Assembly: GCA_938046095.1 (NCBI GenBank)
Contig: CALIXS010000004.1
Span: 1-64,000, forward strand
Reading direction: 5' to 3'
Origin: an uncultured Clostridia bacterium
Lineage (GTDB): Bacteria; Bacillota; Clostridia; Peptostreptococcales; Anaerovoracaceae
DNA length: 64,000 nt
Position 1 is the stretch's first letter, and the number at the start of each line of letters is the position of its first letter. Both the position numbers and the translations under genes were made by a program. This document shows, piece after piece, positions 24,505 to 31,839 of the stretch. The notes under the pieces are model-generated. The model saw only the letters and a list, made by a program, of their open reading frames with translations. It did no database searches and was not told the origin of the DNA.

Positions 24505-24735
24505 TTCAAGACTACTCCCTGACGACCAAATTTGTCCACACATCACTTGTGACTCATTGCTTTTTGCGACCATATACTCATACTTTCGCCTGTATTTCCA
24601 TCATCTCTCGATAATCTACAATACAAAGCAGCCATATATTTTTTAGTCCTGTTCACTTTTTACACTCCTTTTTTCAAACAGGACTATCTCAATATGCTTA
24701 TTATATCAAAACACTCCTGTATATTCAACTATTAC

Positions 24736-24860
24736 TTACGCTTGCGTTTGTTTTTCTTCTTTTGTATTTTCTAAATTTCTTTCTACAATATGTTCAATCA
24801 CTTCTTCAAACACTTCTCCGATAGGCTTTTTGCCTACATAAACTCATTTTACTTCAAAAT
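24736..24860 (-). pseudogene. Small mobile-element gene remnant
   Basis: On the minus strand a frame reads NFEVK, a TGA (24844-24846), then VYVGKKPIGEVFEEVIEHIV and on to EEKQTQA and TAA at 24736. The conserved-looking VYVGKKPI part resembles small proteins of clostridial conjugative elements, but I cannot name the family. No ribosome site or full start is visible. Confidence 0.35.
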
Positions 24861-24920
24861 TTTTTTTCTATGTTTCTTTCTCTCGTTTGTTTTCATCTAC
24901 ATTGCTCCTTTCTTTCCTTG

Positions 24921-24959
24921 CAATAAAAAAGCGATTAGAGTTTTACTGTTCTAATCGCT
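24921..24959 (-). terminator. Hairpin terminator
   Basis: AGCGATTAGA (24930-24939) and TCTAATCGCT (24950-24959) form a 10-bp stem. On the minus strand it runs into TTTTTTATTG. On the plus strand CAAAATATTTTT follows, so it may work in both directions. Confidence 0.75.
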
Positions 24960-25021
24960 CAAAATATTTTTATTTGATTAAGGGATAAATCGAGTTTTAA
25001 AGCTTAATTTTTATCTTAGGT

Positions 25022-25690
25022 ATGCTTGATCTTCCTGTACCCGAAGTAGAGTACCACAACATCGCCGTGAAGCCGTCGCAGGTGCAAAAAGATATGGTCG
25101 CCTCTCTCGGCGAACGAGCCGAAAAAATAAGGGGCGACTCTGTAGACTCCAGCGTGGACAATATGCTGAAAGTCACAAACGACGGGCGGAAGCTCGCCCT
25201 TGACCAGCGAATGATGAATCCAATGCTGCCCGATGAAGAAGGCAGTAAAGTCAACGCCTGCGTAAATGAAGTGTTCCGTATATGGGAGGAAAACAGCGAT
25301 AAAAAGCTGACGCAGATTCTTTTTTGCGACCTCTCCACCCTAAAGGGTGCTGGCAAATTTTCCGTCTATACGGATATACGACAGAAGCTGATCGAGCGTG
25401 GTATTCCCGAAGCGGAAATCAAGTTTATCCACGAGGCGGATACCGAAACGAAGAAACAGGAGCTGTTCAAAAAGGTACGCCGTGGCGAAGTGCGAATCCT
25501 GATGGGCAGTACGCAGAAAATGGGTGCGGGGACGAATGTGCAGAACAAAATTATTGCTTCCCACGACATTGACTGCCCGTGGCGACCTGCCGATGTTGAA
25601 CAGTCCGAAGTGGCAAGGCAAAAAGCCTTGATAACAGGACTATCTCAAAAAATACTAACGCAAGCACAAGCATTAGACTGTTGTAGATGA
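25022..25690 (+). pseudogene. Fragment of conjugative-element SNF2 helicase/DNA methylase
   Basis: The 222-codon frame corresponds to an internal C-terminal piece of the very large helicase-methylase proteins of clostridial ICEs (PVPEVEYHNIAVKPSQVQKD, then ILFCDLSTLKGAGKFSVYTD and RILMGSTQKMGAGTNVQNKI). The last part is the helicase motif V-VI region, but it breaks off at DVEQSEVARQ, where the family would continue into an EGR-IRQG arginine finger. Both ends are missing. Its GC content is clearly higher than that of the flanking AT-rich DNA. Confidence 0.8.
25633..25648 (+). repeat. 16-bp direct repeat, second copy
   Basis: AACAGGACTATCTCAA here is identical to 24677-24692, 956 bp upstream in the same orientation. 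The copies bracket the helicase fragment and the terminator and lie exactly where the helicase reading ends. Confidence 0.85.
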
Positions 25691-25692
25691 CT

Positions 25693-25720
25693 TTTATAGT
25701 GATTTATGATATACTATAAA
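25693..25720. promoter_or_regulatory. Inverted-repeat operator before XRE gene
   Basis: TTTATAGT (25693-25700) and ACTATAAA (25713-25720) form a perfect 8-bp inverted repeat with a 12-bp spacer, overlapping a TATACT -10-like box. It lies 31 bp before the XRE start, so it is probably that protein's operator. Confidence 0.65.
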
Positions 25721-25751
25721 ATAATATTTAATAAGGCAAGGAGATAATGAA

Positions 25752-25967
25752 ATGGCTATTAGTTATAAACCGTTATGGCATTTATTGGTCGAAAAAGAAA
25801 TGAATAAGGAAGATTTGAAAAGAGCTGCTAATATAACAAGTAATATAGTGTCGAGAATGAGTAAAAATGCTTATGTAAACCTTGATTCAATCGAAAAAAT
25901 CTGTTTAGCAATGGATTGTAGGATTGAAGATGTGGTTGAAATAATAAAAGATAACAGTAATATATAA
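25752..25967 (+). CDS. Small XRE-family regulator
   Basis: A 71-residue Cro/CI-type protein (MAISYKPLWHLLVEKEMNKE, then LDSIEKICLAMDCRIEDVVE) with an AAGGAG ribosome site. It is paralogous to the 13590-13814 regulator over its whole length, yet its neighbours are different element debris. It probably governed a second, now lost, element; the operator-like repeat upstream fits autoregulation. Confidence 0.88.
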   Translation: MAISYKPLWHLLVEKEMNKEDLKRAANITSNIVSRMSKNAYVNLDSIEKICLAMDCRIEDVVEIIKDNSNI

Positions 25968-26015
25968 TCAAAGATACTAATTTATGAAGAAAAGGTTAAA
26001 TAAAATGAATGGTTA

Positions 26016-27228
26016 ATTGTAAAATCAACTTGAACAACTGAATAAAAAAGTAATCCATGATGGATTCTTTGGTAGAATTAAGTTACCACACTAAATTCAC
26101 GAAAGGAATCAACATCATGGATCAACTCAATTCTACTACATTTACACCTGATAGGGAAAGAGGTAAGCACTTAAAATTTGAGGACAGATGCAGCATTCGC
26201 ATCTTTACTAAACTTGGTTATTCTCTCCGCAAGACCGCTGAAGCCATCGGTTGCTCCGCTTCTACAGTTCTAAACGAGATTCGTAGGGGTACCGGAAAGC
26301 GTAATGGTACAAAAGGACGTAATCCTGAGTATTCTGCTAAACGCGGACAGCAGAATTACCAAATCAACCGTTCCCGTTGCCACAAGCCCCATAAGCTTGT
26401 TTTGAATTCTGAATTCGTCAAATGGGTTGTTAAGCAGGTTAAGACACACAAGTGGTAACTGGATGCTTGCGTAGGTTATGCAAGAAAGCACAAACTTTTT
26501 ACTGCAGAGAAAATTCCTTGCACAAAGACGCTCTACAATGAGCTTTGGGCCGGGAATCTACCTATTACACCATTCGATGTTCCTGAGGCTTTGACAAGGA
26601 AGCGTAAGGCACATAAAACTCGTGCTAACAAGCGCATTCTTGGTACCGGCATAGATGAACGTCCCGAAATTGCTTCGCTCAGAATCGAATGCGGTCACTG
26701 GGAAATAGATACCGTTGTAGGGCACAAGACCGGCAAGGAATCTGTCGTCCTGACATTAGTCGAGAAAAAGACGGACTACTATATCGCTATAAAGATTCCC
26801 GGGAAGGATCCTGTTTCGGTTAAAACTGCTATGGAAGTACTCAGAAAAGAATATGGTGAAAAGCATTTCTCCAAAGTATTCAAGACCATTACCGCTGACA
26901 ACGGGACTGAATTTGAGAATCTTAAAAGCTTTGAAGAATGAGGCGTTCAGATTTACTTTGCTCATCCGTATTCATCTTGGGAAAGAGCACAGAACGAGCG
27001 TCACAACAGGCTGCTCCGCAGATATATTCCCAAGGGAGTATCCATTGAGAATTATACCGATGAACAGATTCTGTGGTTTGCTGATGAAATGAACGACATG
27101 CCTCGGTGGCAGCTCGGTTATTCAACGCCGGCAGAACTTTTCGAAGAGTTCCTGGATCAGGTGTATTCAGTTATCAAAGATCAAGTAGCTTAATTTATTA
27201 CTTCAAGTGTTCAACTTGAAATTGCAAT
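26016..27228. mobile_element. IS30-family insertion sequence
   Basis: 27-bp terminal inverted repeats are at 26016-26042 (ATTG-T-AA-AATCAACTTGAA and so on) and 27202-27228, with about three quarters of positions identical. TTA directly repeated on both sides (26013-26015, 27229-27231) fits the short target duplication made by IS30 elements. Inside is one transposase gene with two stop codons. It inserted just upstream of a two-component gene remnant. Confidence 0.85.
26117..27193 (+). pseudogene. IS30-family transposase with two internal stops
   Basis: From the ATG at 26117 (AAAGGA site) the frame is IS30-like: HTH (FEDRCSIRIFTKLGYSLRKT, then AIGCSASTVLNEI), catalytic region with CGHWEIDTVVG (Asp), TITADNGTEF (Asp) and the ERAQNERHNRLLRRYIPKG glutamate segment. 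TAA at 26456-26458 follows THKW, and TGA at 26939-26941 follows SFEE. After each stop the same frame continues with family sequence to TAA at 27193. Two nonsense changes without frameshift point to decay by point mutation. Confidence 0.9.
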
Positions 27229-27240
27229 TTAGGAAATAAA

Positions 27241-27659
27241 ATGAATAAGGTTTTAATTATAGATGATGACAAAGAACTATGTAAAATTATTGCAAAAAGT
27301 ATACAGGCGGAAAATATGGAGGCTGATGCGATTCATAAAGGGGTTGTAACGGATAAAGAGTTGAGTGATTATTTGGAAAGTACCAGAAGAAAAGCGTATG
27401 ATTTGAAAGATTATATTAATGTGCTTTTTGATTGGTTCAAACTTAATTCTGACGAGTATGTGCTTGATATGACCGCAGTTGAGATTACAGAGGAAACGAG
27501 AAATAGTTTGATTGATTGGATTCCTGTCTTTGAAGAAAAAAGTTGGAATATAATTTTGAAATACCTGATTATCCGATATATGTGTATCTATCAAAAGATG
27601 GATATAACAGAATTTTAAATAATTTAATTCAAAATATCATTACACACAGTCAAGCATGA
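27241..27659 (+). pseudogene. Response regulator-histidine kinase remnant
   Basis: The first ~36 codons are the start of a response-regulator receiver domain (MNKVLIIDDDKELCKIIAKS). The frame then runs directly into histidine-kinase sequence (DKELSDYLESTRRKAYDLKD) without the rest of the regulator, so an internal deletion fused the two genes. Around EEKSWN a frameshift occurs. In the next frame EIPDYPIYVYLSKDGYNRIL and NNLIQNIITHSQA give the N-box of the kinase ATPase domain, then TGA at 27657. It is a decayed two-component system of unknown signal. Confidence 0.8.
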
Positions 27660-27681
27660 TACTAAATGAATCGATATATTA

Positions 27682-27900
27682 TTTGGGGGTGGATTTCAGG
27701 CGTTTTGGGAAAATCATGCTAACCCCCAAAAAGAAACGCTACGCAAACTTTTCCTTATCTTTCGGAAAAACGAAGCGAAGTTTAAAAACGCATTTGGGAC
27801 AACGTTTTGTCCCAACCGTTGTCCCAAAAAATTCCCAAATCGCCCCGTTATTTATGCTAAAATATAATAACCTGAGGGATTTCTCCCAAATGCAAAAAAA
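27682..27900. repeat. Cluster of TTGGGA/TCCCAA inverted repeats
   Basis: TTTGGGGGT (27682-27690) pairs with ACCCCCAAA (27722-27730). TGGGACAACG (27795-27804) pairs perfectly with CGTTGTCCCA (27817-27826), nested inside ATTTGGGA and TTCCCAAAT. TCTCCCAAAT follows near 27881. The same words appear in the repeat at 363-400 at the other island end. The cluster lies 70-280 bp inside the tsf junction, as arm-type recombinase sites would. Confidence 0.6.
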
Positions 27901-27936
27901 CCTTGAAAAATCAGGATTAGCCTTCGTTTTTCAAGG
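27894..27936 (-). terminator. Element-borne terminator now behind tsf
   Basis: CCTTGAAAAA (27901-27910) and TTTTTCAAGG (27927-27936) form a 10-bp stem; on the minus strand it is followed by seven T. It begins 35 bp after the tsf stop and would now terminate the rpsB-tsf transcript. Confidence 0.8.
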
Positions 27937-27963
27937 GTTCTAGTCTTTCGTCTATTTAATCAT

Positions 27964-27992
27964 CTGTTTTGCTACTTTTTAGCCGCGGCTGC
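27964..27992. other. Candidate attachment site at tsf 3' end
   Basis: This covers the last codons and stop (27972-27974) of tsf and matches 129-157 at 25 of 29 bases. Integration here leaves the EF-Ts reading frame complete, as is usual for elements that use gene 3' ends. Confidence 0.55.
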
Positions 27993-28898
27993 CTGCTGTG
28001 CCGCAACCTCTGCGGCGAAGTCTTCCTCTTTCTTCTCGATTCCCTCGCCCACTTCGTAACGGATCATCTCTACGACCTTCATTTCCTTGCCGAGCTTCTT
28101 CGCTTCGTCCGCGACGTAACGGGCGACGGTGACGTCCGGATTCTTTACGAACTTCTGGTCTACGAGACATGCTTCCTTGAGGATCGCCTTGATCTTGCCC
28201 GGTATTATCCTTTCAAGCATCTCAGGCTTCTTGCCTTCGTTGAGAAGCTGCTGCTTCGCGATTTCCGTTTCGTGAGCAAGCCATTCGGGATCAACCTGAG
28301 TTTCGTCGAGAAATTCGGGATTCATCGATGCGACCTGCATTGCCACGTCCTTGCCTACCTGCTCCACCTCGGAGGCCGAAGCGTCCGTCCTGATTCCGAC
28401 AATAACGCCGATGCGTCCGCCGCCGTGAATATATCCCGTATAAATCACGCCCGGTGTGGCAAATTTTGCAAATCTGCGGATATTCATATTTTCGCCGATC
28501 TTGGAGATCTTTTCGGTAAGCTCCTCGCCTACCGTTCCATTCTCTCCGAACCCGACCGTCATGAAACTGTCGATATCCCCGCATTCCTGCTCGAGAGCTT
28601 TAACCGCGAGAGTCTCGACAAATTCGATAAACTCCGGGTTCTTGGCTACGAAATCAGTTTCCGAATTAACCTCTACAACTGCCGCCTGCTTATTACCTTC
28701 TGAGAATGCGAGCCTTACGAGACCTTCCGAAGCGATTCTGCCCGCTTTCTTTGCTGCCTTTGAAAGTCCCTTTTCTCTAAGGATTTCAACGGCTTTATCC
28801 ATATTTGCGTCAGCCTCGACGAGAGCGTTCTTGCAGTCCATCATGCCTGCGCCCGTCATCTCGCGAAGCTCTTTTACCATGCTTGCGGTTACTGCCAT
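27972..28898 (-). CDS. tsf: Elongation factor Ts
   Basis: EF-Ts is the guanine-nucleotide exchange factor for EF-Tu. The 308-residue protein begins MAVTASMVKELREMTGAGMM with DCKNALVEA, the N-terminal UBA-like domain and signature, followed by EAVEILREKGLSKAAKKAGR and the core dimerisation region with VEVNSETDFVAKN. An alanine-rich tail ends AAAAKK. AGGAGA precedes the ATG, 2 bp after rpsB. The 3' end appears to be the insertion site of the island. Confidence 0.98.
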   Translation of the reverse strand: MAVTASMVKELREMTGAGMMDCKNALVEADANMDKAVEILREKGLSKAAKKAGRIASEGLVRLAFSEGNKQAAVVEVNSETDFVAKNPEFIEFVETLAVKALEQECGDIDSFMTVGFGENGTVGEELTEKISKIGENMNIRRFAKFATPGVIYTGYIHGGGRIGVIVGIRTDASASEVEQVGKDVAMQVASMNPEFLDETQVDPEWLAHETEIAKQQLLNEGKKPEMLERIIPGKIKAILKEACLVDQKFVKNPDVTVARYVADEAKKLGKEMKVVEMIRYEVGEGIEKKEEDFAAEVAAQQAAAAKK

Positions 28899-28899
28899 T

Positions 28900-29688
28900 T
28901 TACTTCTCCTGTTCTTGTGCCTCTTCGGCCTCTGCGACCTGCTCGATATCCTTTATCTCCTCCTGAGCCTCAGTCTGCTCTTCGGCAGGAGCCTCGGCAA
29001 AGCTTTCGCCCTGATGACCCTCGATAACAGCATCAGCCATTCTGCCGGCGATAAGCTTGACCGCTCTTATGGCATCATCATTACCCGGTATAATGTAATC
29101 GACATCATCAGGATCACAGTTCGTGTCCACAATTCCTATTATAGGTATACCGAGAGTTCTCGCCTCTTTGACGGCAATTCTCTCCTTCTTCGGATCGATG
29201 ATGAATATACATCCCGGCATGCCCTTCATATCCTTGATGCCGCCGAGGTTTTTCTCCAGTTTGTCGCGCTCAAGTCTGAGCTTTATTACTTCTTTTTTGC
29301 TCAACTTGTCGAAGGTTCCGTCCTCCTCCATCGTGTTGATGTCGTTAAGTCTTCTGATCCTTGCGCTGATCGTTTTATAGTTCGTGAGCATGCCGCCGAG
29401 CCATCTCTCGGATACGTAGTATTCCCCGCATCTTTCCGCTTCGTCCCTTACGGCATTCTGCGCCTGCTTCTTTGTCCCTACGAAAAGAATCGGCTTGCCG
29501 TTCGCCGCGACGTTTTTTATAAAATCATATGCTTCGTCGATTTTCTTTACCGTCTGCTGCAAGTCGATGATATATATCCCGTTTCTCTCCGTAAATATGT
29601 ACGGAGCCATTTTAGGATTCCATCTTCTCGTCTGGTGACCGAAGTGTACGCCCGCTTCGAGCAGCTGCTTCATTGAAATTACTGACAT
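28900..29688 (-). CDS. rpsB: 30S ribosomal protein S2
   Basis: 262 residues from the ATG at 29688 (GGGAGG site), beginning [20 protein letters not shown] with [21 protein letters not shown] and [19 protein letters not shown] are S2 signatures, and the acidic glutamate-rich tail is common in Firmicutes. S2 joins late in 30S assembly. It is cotranscribed with tsf. A 140-bp leader precedes it, but I did not identify a defined autoregulatory structure there. Confidence 0.98.
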   Translation of the reverse strand: MSVISMKQLLEAGVHFGHQTRRWNPKMAPYIFTERNGIYIIDLQQTVKKIDEAYDFIKNVAANGKPILFVGTKKQAQNAVRDEAERCGEYYVSERWLGGMLTNYKTISARIRRLNDINTMEEDGTFDKLSKKEVIKLRLERDKLEKNLGGIKDMKGMPGCIFIIDPKKERIAVKEARTLGIPIIGIVDTNCDPDDVDYIIPGNDDAIRAVKLIAGRMADAVIEGHQGESFAEAPAEEQTEAQEEIKDIEQVAEAEEAQEQEK

Positions 29689-29785
29689 TGGTTTTCCTCC
29701 CGGTTTTTCTTCCACTCGCGTCATTGTCCATTTACCCGTCCGTTTCGGCAGGCACCGCAGGACAAACGTTCAGCGGGTGTGATTG

Positions 29786-29823
29786 ATAAAATAAAAAGTG
29801 GCGGTCCGAAAATGCGGACCGTC
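29786..29823 (-). terminator. Terminator between rpoZ and rpsB
   Basis: GGCGGTCCG (29800-29808) and CGGACCGTC (29815-29823) form a 9-bp stem with one mismatch. The minus strand continues CCACTTTTTATTTTAT. It would end the yicC-gmk-rpoZ transcript. Confidence 0.75.
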
Positions 29824-29962
29824 AGCTATTGTACTATATAATCAGCTGTTTTGCAAGCACTTATGCCTGATTTCCCGTATTTATACCCCTATATCGATCG
29901 TACCTGAATTACGTGTATTTCCGTTTCGGCATCTGCAACATCCGATTCAGGCTTTTCCGATG

Positions 29963-30157
29963 CTAATCCCGCTTATATGTTATGATATCCTCATCTATCT
30001 CGTACGCCGCTTCGGAAACAGGCTTGTCGTTATCGCAGTCAGTCGTCAGCACGGGCATGCCGTCTATTATGTCCCTCGCCCTCTTGGCCGCGAGTATGAC
30101 GAGCGTATACCTGCTGTCCACTTTTTTTCTGATTTCGTTTATAGATGGATATAACAT
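29963..30157 (-). CDS. rpoZ: RNA polymerase omega subunit
   Basis: A 64-residue omega subunit, which helps assemble and stabilise the beta-prime subunit. SRYTLVILAAKRARDIIDG is the conserved omega motif, and the charged tail DEDIITYKRD is typical of Firmicutes. Its ATG overlaps the gmk stop (TAATG), so translation is coupled. The yicC-gmk-rpoZ order matches many Firmicutes, although remA, often present there, is absent. Confidence 0.95.
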   Translation of the reverse strand: MLYPSINEIRKKVDSRYTLVILAAKRARDIIDGMPVLTTDCDNDKPVSEAAYEIDEDIITYKRD

Positions 30158-30777
30158 TATTGATCCTCCTCCGTATATTTCTTTATAAGGTCTACGACTG
30201 ATCCCGAAACCCTGTAATGCTCCGCTCTGATTATCGTTTCCGTACGCCGCACGGCATCCTCGAGGTCGTCGTTTATTATGAAATAATCGTATTGTCCGAT
30301 TACGGATATCTCTTCCTTTGTTCTGGACAGGCGCCGTTCTATCGCCTCCGAACTCTCTGTCGCACGCCCCGTAAGCCTGTCTCTCAGCTCCTGTAATGAA
30401 GGCGGCAGTATGAATATCAGCACCCCGTCCGGGTATGTCTTTTTTATGTTCAATGCGCCCTGTGTATCTATCTCAAGTATTACATCAGTCCCCTCGGACA
30501 GTCTGTCGAGAACGTACTGTTTCGGGGTTCCGTAAAAATTGCCGTACACCTCGGCATATTCCAGAAACCCTCCGTTCTCTATCTCGTCTAAAAAGGTCTC
30601 GCGATCAAGAAAAAAATAGTTTTCTCCCTCCGCTTCTCCGGGCCTCGGCTCTCTTGTCGTCGCGGATATCGAAAGATCCATATCGGAATTTTCCACGAGC
30701 CTCTTGCAGATAGTCCCCTTGCCGGTTCCCGACGGCCCCGATATGACGAACAGCTTGCCACTGTGTTTTACAGACAT
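30157..30777 (-). CDS. gmk: Guanylate kinase
   Basis: Guanylate kinase phosphorylates GMP to GDP with ATP. The 206-residue protein has the P-loop GPSGTGKGT near its start, SISATTREPRPGE for GMP binding, and GNFYGTPKQYVLDRLSEGTD with VILEIDTQGALNIK. Length is normal. GGAGG lies 9 nt before the ATG. It overlaps rpoZ and follows yicC by 66 bp. Confidence 0.98.
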   Translation of the reverse strand: MSVKHSGKLFVISGPSGTGKGTICKRLVENSDMDLSISATTREPRPGEAEGENYFFLDRETFLDEIENGGFLEYAEVYGNFYGTPKQYVLDRLSEGTDVILEIDTQGALNIKKTYPDGVLIFILPPSLQELRDRLTGRATESSEAIERRLSRTKEEISVIGQYDYFIINDDLEDAVRRTETIIRAEHYRVSGSVVDLIKKYTEEDQ

Positions 30778-30843
30778 CCTTACAATCCTCCGGCGCTTTT
30801 CGCTAAATATTGATTATATCACAAAAACGCAGTCCCCTCAACA

Positions 30844-31728
30844 CTATTCTATGTTTTGTACCTGTTCCCTTATCTTCTCGACCTCTGCTTTTATCCTGAG
30901 CATGATCTCCGTTATATGAAGATCGTTCGCCTTGGAGCCTATCGTGTTCGCCTCCCTGTTCATCTCCTGAACGAGGAAATCGAGTCGCTTGCCGTCCGGC
31001 TGTCCGTCCTCGGCGATTATCGCCTTCATCTGTTCCATGTGGCTTGACAGTCTCGTAAGCTCTTCGGCGATACTGCACTTGTCGGCAAAAATCGCCGCCT
31101 CTATCGCTATGCGCTCCTCCGGCAGCTCTGCGCTGTCGCCCACGAGCTCCTTTATCCTCAACCTGAGCTTTTCTGCATAGGCTTTAGGTACGTCATCGGC
31201 GCACGCGGAAATTTCGCCAATAAACCCCTGTATCACGCTTCCCCTGGATAAAAGGTCCTCTGCGAGCTTTTCGCCCTCGGTTATCCTCATCTCGTCGAGC
31301 TTCTGAGCGGCAAGTCTTACAGGCCCGAGTATCGCTCTTGTTATCTCGCTTTCGTCCTCCACGTCAGGTATCGGTTTAAGGACATCCGGCATTGAAGCGA
31401 GGTATTCAAGCGATATATCACCCGAGACGTCGAACTCCTTCTGAAGCCTGCGCAGATTGTCATAATACTGCCCTGCGACGGGCGTATTGAGCCTTATGTT
31501 TATATCGGAGTCGGTCGTGTTTTCCACCATCACCGAGACGTCGAGTTTGCCGCGTTTTATTATCCTTTTCACCTCGGTTTTGATGCTCTCCTCCGCGAAA
31601 GCATACCGGCGCGGCATTTTGACCGTTATATCGCAATACCTGTGGTTGACTGAACGCATTTCCACCACTATATTCCTTTTGCCGTCACTCGCCTCCGCGC
31701 GGCCGAACCCCGTCATGCTTTTTATCAT
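30844..31728 (-). CDS. yicC: YicC-family endoribonuclease
   Basis: A 294-residue YicC/YloC protein: MIKSMTGFGRAEASDGKRN at the N-terminus (the MTGFG motif is diagnostic) and DFLVQEMNREANTIGSKAND near the C-terminus (the QEMNRE signature). Relatives are metal-dependent endoribonucleases that degrade small RNA. It heads the gmk-rpoZ transcript and is divergent from rqcH. GGAGGG precedes the ATG. Confidence 0.95.
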   Translation of the reverse strand: MIKSMTGFGRAEASDGKRNIVVEMRSVNHRYCDITVKMPRRYAFAEESIKTEVKRIIKRGKLDVSVMVENTTDSDINIRLNTPVAGQYYDNLRRLQKEFDVSGDISLEYLASMPDVLKPIPDVEDESEITRAILGPVRLAAQKLDEMRITEGEKLAEDLLSRGSVIQGFIGEISACADDVPKAYAEKLRLRIKELVGDSAELPEERIAIEAAIFADKCSIAEELTRLSSHMEQMKAIIAEDGQPDGKRLDFLVQEMNREANTIGSKANDLHITEIMLRIKAEVEKIREQVQNIE

Positions 31729-31754
31729 ATTATGCTTACCCTCCAGACACGCTT

Positions 31755-31783
31755 ATTTTATCACACCGCGGGTGCATTGACAA
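31755..31783 (-). promoter_or_regulatory. Promoter of yicC-gmk-rpoZ
   Basis: On the minus strand TTGTCA (31778-31783) and TAAAAT (31755-31760) are spaced 17 bp. The -35 box overlaps that of the divergent rqcH promoter. Confidence 0.75.
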
Positions 31784-31805
31784 ACCTCGCCGCCCCCTTT
31801 AGAAT
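31777..31805 (+). promoter_or_regulatory. Promoter of rqcH
   Basis: TTGACA (31777-31782), 17-bp spacer, TAGAAT (31800-31805), about 35 bp before the rqcH start. It shares five bases of its -35 box with the opposing yicC promoter. Confidence 0.75.
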
Positions 31806-31839
31806 TGATTCTGACGTATCGATATGAAAGGAAAAACGC

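Larger units (their letters stand above)
24505..25021. other. AT-rich intergenic region with element debris
   Basis: No intact gene was seen. It holds a short minus-strand coding remnant (24736-24860), one copy of a 16-bp direct repeat (24677-24692) and a hairpin terminator (24921-24959). Confidence 0.6.

Noticed and set aside
26117..27193. Possible recoding of TGA as tryptophan, since the IS30 TGA lies where Trp is expected.
   Set aside because: Other interruptions are TAA and TAG, the IS110 TGA replaces an arginine-type codon, and core genes use TGA as a normal stop.
27656..27943. 95-codon plus-strand frame at the right island end.
   Set aside because: It is made of the TTGGGA/TCCCAA repeat cluster and a terminator stem, so the frame is a by-product of repeats.
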